Assembly: GCA_949752745.1 (NCBI GenBank)
Contig: OX457026.1
Span: 36,498,723-36,562,722, forward strand
Source: Protula sp. h YS-2021
Taxonomy: Eukaryota > Annelida > Polychaeta > Sabellida > Serpulidae
Reading direction: 5' to 3'
DNA: 64,000 nucleotides
The position numbers were made by a program, and so were the translations under genes. The notes beneath the pieces are model-generated. The model was not told the DNA's origin, ran no database searches, and saw nothing but the letters and a program-made list of their open reading frames with translations. Below, one piece after another: positions 62,401 through 64,000 of this stretch (position 1 is its first letter; each line of letters opens with the position of its first letter).

Positions 62401-63911
62401 CACTTCTTATGGTCACAAAATACACAGAATGCATTATTTTTTAGCAAAAATACCACTCGGTATCAGCAGAATAGGTTTTTTTATGTTCTTTTTTTTGTGG
62501 GGGGTGGGAAGAATCCGCTTGTGAATGAGCAGTGAAAAACCGCACAATACGGACGCGGCAACACACTAATTTATATCCAATGCAAACTAAAATGGCTAGC
62601 ATCTTACTTTATATCCCACGGGCATAATGTCTCCGCTATAGTCTGTTCTGTGTTGCCCGTACACTTCACTTTGCCGTACTTGTTTGTCTCTGAGCTGTGA
62701 TAGGTCAGCGACGTGCTTTCACTTGGCTGAGTATTTTGCGATTCCTGTGATTTAATTGGTATGGTGCTTGCGGATAAATCTTTTTGACCAGTTATTGATT
62801 TAATTGGTGTAGTGCTTGCAGATACATCTTTTTGACCAGTTATTGATTTAATTGGTGTAGTGCTTGCGGATTCATCTTTTTGACCAGCTGGTGATTTGCA
62901 GGATTTGATTGACACAGTTCGATCTGACAGTGAATAATGCTCCCTATTATCAATGAAGCTATCTGTTTCTTCCCAGTTTGAATTATCCAGACTTCTATCT
63001 AAATCATACACACACTCTTGACTAGATTCTAACATTTCCTGTTCTGTAAAATTTTCCACTTCTACAGTCACTGGGGGAGAACTGCCCGAATCTAAATTTT
63101 GATTTGTCTTCTCGATGATTTGACTAGAATCATTGGTAATATCACTGGCATCTTTTTCGTTGGCGGAGTCTGTCTGATCCAATAACGAATCATCATGTGT
63201 GGAATTTTCCACTACAAATCCCGAAGCAGTGTCGTGCACAATGGAATTTTCCACGGACATCTGCGATGCCGTACCGCTATCGTCAGACCACGTAACGGAA
63301 TCGTCCATATAGGAGACTTTCGCATGCAACTGTTCTGCAACATTTTGTATTGTTGTTCCAATACTTTGACCACCACTCTCCGCTGACAACCCGTTTACAC
63401 CGACATCCTTTGATTCGCTAACACCCGTCATCGGTTCAAAGTTTTCTAATTTGCTTGGCGGTGAATTATTTTCAACAACCGACTTATATCCGGACTCTGG
63501 ACTCAACGGACTCGGTTTTAGGTCTTTGTGAGAACCAATATGCACTGTCAGAGTTTTCTCCATATCTACCGAGTTTAAGCTCTCAGTGTCTGTTTTCCTA
63601 ATTTTTCCGTTATGACCTTTTCGTTTAGCCTTTGGAATTTTAATTTTATGTCTGATCACTTCTAAACCTCCCATGACATTTTGGAAATCCGCGTTTTTAG
63701 TCAGATCTAAATCAGGTGTCATATCAGGTTGAATCGAGGATATCCTGTCTATGCGGGAAGGCGGGGTGGTTCCCTGGAGCAGGGGCAGCGAGTTGGAGAT
63801 CTTGAGACCCTTGTGGTTGGGGATATCAGACTCGGAGCTATCGTTGCTAATGGTCTCTAAGTCCGCCAGACTGGCGACGTCGATGGCTAGCTCAGCAGTG
63901 GCACACGACGA
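53336..63911 (-). CDS. PLEKHM2: PLEKHM2 (SKIP) orthologue, C-terminal eleven exons (5' end outside window)
   Basis: Exons on the minus strand: 63911-62608, 62082-61994, 61615-61455, 60767-60679, 60298-60166, 59700-59525, 57761-57693, 57291-57132, 56403-56230, 53870-53754, 53428-53336 (TGA). All phases match and the total is 2565 nt, 854 aa. Recognition rests on the C-terminal part: GHTEGDLQPVLLILTDRAIY, GYFILS, TPPLLSVN, CCLVLT, LTCHEDVQTSFFRTLG, FLSALDDSW and the closing VELPSTVLEDK, in the order and spacing I remember for vertebrate PLEKHM2. The family links Arl8 on lysosomes to kinesin-1 through W-acidic motifs and moves lysosomes outward. The N-terminal RUN domain must lie upstream of 63911. 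The large first exon is disordered and Ser/Thr/acid-rich. The donor at 57131 (GGG|GTGGGC) is weak. Confidence 0.88.
55379..56229 (-). repeat. PLEKHM2: 91-bp minisatellite built from an exon 3' end and its splice donor
   Basis: Eight units spaced exactly 91 bp (anchor ATGACGC on the plus strand at 55385, 55476, 55567, 55658, 55749, 55840, 55931, 56022) are followed by a ninth 109 bp further on (56131) and then the true exon end (56231). On the minus strand each unit holds about 51 nt coding for D-I-I-A-T-C-V-H-P-D-T-Q-H-F-C-V-I (or near variants) and a donor-like GTAAGG or GTACGG. A pyrimidine-rich linker without AG follows. Alternating variants (ggtggggc/ggtgaggc; accttacg/accgtacg) suggest growth by 182-bp dimers. 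It lies wholly in the intron 56229-53871. Confidence 0.9.
56230..56403 (-). CDS. PLEKHM2: PLEKHM2 exon whose 3' end seeded a tandem array
   Basis: The exon runs from the ttggcag acceptor to ATT|GTAAGT (56229-56228) and encodes the CCLVLT...LTCHEDVQTSFFRTLG...FCVI core, the most recognisable PLEKHM2 stretch. The next true exon continues RFDAPNSHEPEQWVVYFNC, so the direct junction CVI|RFD restores the expected protein. The last 51 nt of the exon with its donor are repeated about nine times in the downstream intron. Confidence 0.87.
57693..57761 (-). CDS. PLEKHM2: PLEKHM2 69-nt PH-region microexon
   Basis: This short exon was found because GYFILS must be followed by about 23 residues before the Cys-rich EQC segment. 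Between tatag (57762) and GTAAGT (57692) it encodes EGTLYLHREKHDKTPPLLSV and NL, matching the family's Leu-Tyr...Thr-Pro-Leu-Leu-Ser-Val-Asn pattern. Its length is a multiple of three and the phases fit both neighbours (2 and 2). Confidence 0.82.
58332..59524. mobile_element. Inverted-repeat element in a PLEKHM2 intron, end coincident with a splice donor
   Basis: The sequence starting GTACAGATACGCTTGCGACA at 58332 recurs inverted, ending at 59524, with about 33 of the first 34 bases matching. Both arms continue with cgcaataaa/cgcaacaaa-type subrepeats. The middle (about 58480-59390) has no recognisable gene. No clear target-site duplication was found. The outer right edge is the donor of exon 59700-59525. 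Confidence 0.65.
59525..59700 (-). CDS. PLEKHM2: PLEKHM2 PH-region exon ending in GYFILR/S
   Basis: The exon starts KTDVTILHYSL after gcgacag and ends CTG-AG before GTACAG (59524-59519). It encodes the start of the PH fold: SKEGTLRYKS, then VWKTGYFILS once joined to the next exon. The donor GT and the bases beyond it are the first bases of a transposon-like terminal repeat whose inverted partner is at 58332. Confidence 0.82.
61040..61205. repeat. TTCCCTGATTTT repeat in a PLEKHM2 intron
   Basis: The phrases attccctgattttaccctga, tttccctaatttttcc, cccgattttccggaaattcc and tgtggacaccctgca form a dispersed repeat lying in the intron between exons 61455 and 60767. Confidence 0.5.
62608..63911 (-). 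CDS. PLEKHM2: PLEKHM2 large disordered linker exon
   Basis: A single 1304-nt exon (acceptor ctttcag before 63911; donor AAA|GTAAGA at 62608) encodes about 434 residues between the expected RUN domain and the C-terminal PH-like region. It is rich in Ser, Thr, Asp and Glu. Two tryptophans in acidic surroundings, VTWSDDSG and SNWEETDSF, resemble the W-acidic motifs by which SKIP binds kinesin light chain, but assignment is by eye only. Near the 3' end a 16-residue unit of the type SITGQKDxSASTTPIK is repeated three times (48-bp units, about 62755-62905). The segment IKIPKAKRKGHNGKIRK is strongly basic. Confidence 0.82.
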
Positions 63912-64000
63912 CTGAAAGCAAAGGCACACCGCGTAAGCTACGCATGATTATCACAAGCAAGAATTATATTAAAATTTGAAACAAAAATGGACTTTTCAAT

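Noticed and set aside
1..64000. tRNA, rRNA or snRNA genes
   Set aside because: No cloverleaf with A/B boxes, rRNA core or snRNA-like sequence was recognised on either strand by eye; a covariance-model scan would be decisive.

Overview
This is a window of AT-rich, intron-bearing animal nuclear DNA. Spliced genes with canonical GT..AG junctions are embedded in many mobile-element remnants. The protein families are metazoan. The repeats include elements with internal tandem cores resembling those described from molluscs, a Tx1/L1-like LINE and a tyrosine-recombinase-type retroelement. Together these suggest a lophotrochozoan, probably a mollusc; the species cannot be fixed from sequence alone.

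Three spliced genes are well supported, plus one small secreted-peptide exon. (1) A family GT8 glycosyltransferase lies on the minus strand (25619-32753), with a signal-anchor exon, a DxD exon and two alternative terminal exons that can both be joined in frame. One terminal exon ends in a long Asn/Gln-rich tail. (2) A CHST15-like carbohydrate sulfotransferase lies on the plus strand (33338-35607), three exons, 423 aa. These two genes are head to head with 584 bp between start codons, and that spacer holds a palindromic CRE and a palindromic GTCACGTGAC box. Both proteins have type II Golgi-enzyme architecture, so they may act in one glycan-building and sulfating pathway. (3) The last eleven coding exons of a PLEKHM2/SKIP orthologue (lysosome-kinesin adaptor) run on the minus strand from 63911 to 53336; its RUN-domain end lies beyond the window. 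(4) At 8978-9156 (minus) an exon encodes a signal peptide and a propeptide ending in a Lys-Arg site, consistent with a neuropeptide-like precursor.

Layout: 1-8.9 kb is non-genic, with several inverted-repeat elements. The peptide exon is at 9 kb. A decayed LINE occupies 11.6-14.8 kb. 15.3-24.2 kb is a repeat block (GATATC-rich elements, GTTAAC arms, a GCCTGTCCGTGC minisatellite, a degenerate tandem array). The GT8/sulfotransferase pair occupies 25.6-35.8 kb. 36-53 kb is again repeat-rich (GATATC element, YR-type retroelement pseudogene, two related tandem-core elements, minisatellites). PLEKHM2 fills 53.3 kb to the end. One of its introns carries a 91-bp array made of copies of the adjacent exon's 3' end and splice donor. 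Another intron's 5' splice site coincides with a transposon terminal repeat.

The strongest candidates for something undescribed are the GT8/sulfotransferase bidirectional locus with alternative catalytic terminal exons, the splice-donor minisatellite in PLEKHM2, and the transposon-supplied donor in the same gene. Exon borders were placed by hand from reading frame, splice consensus and remembered family sequence; no alignment or expression data were available.
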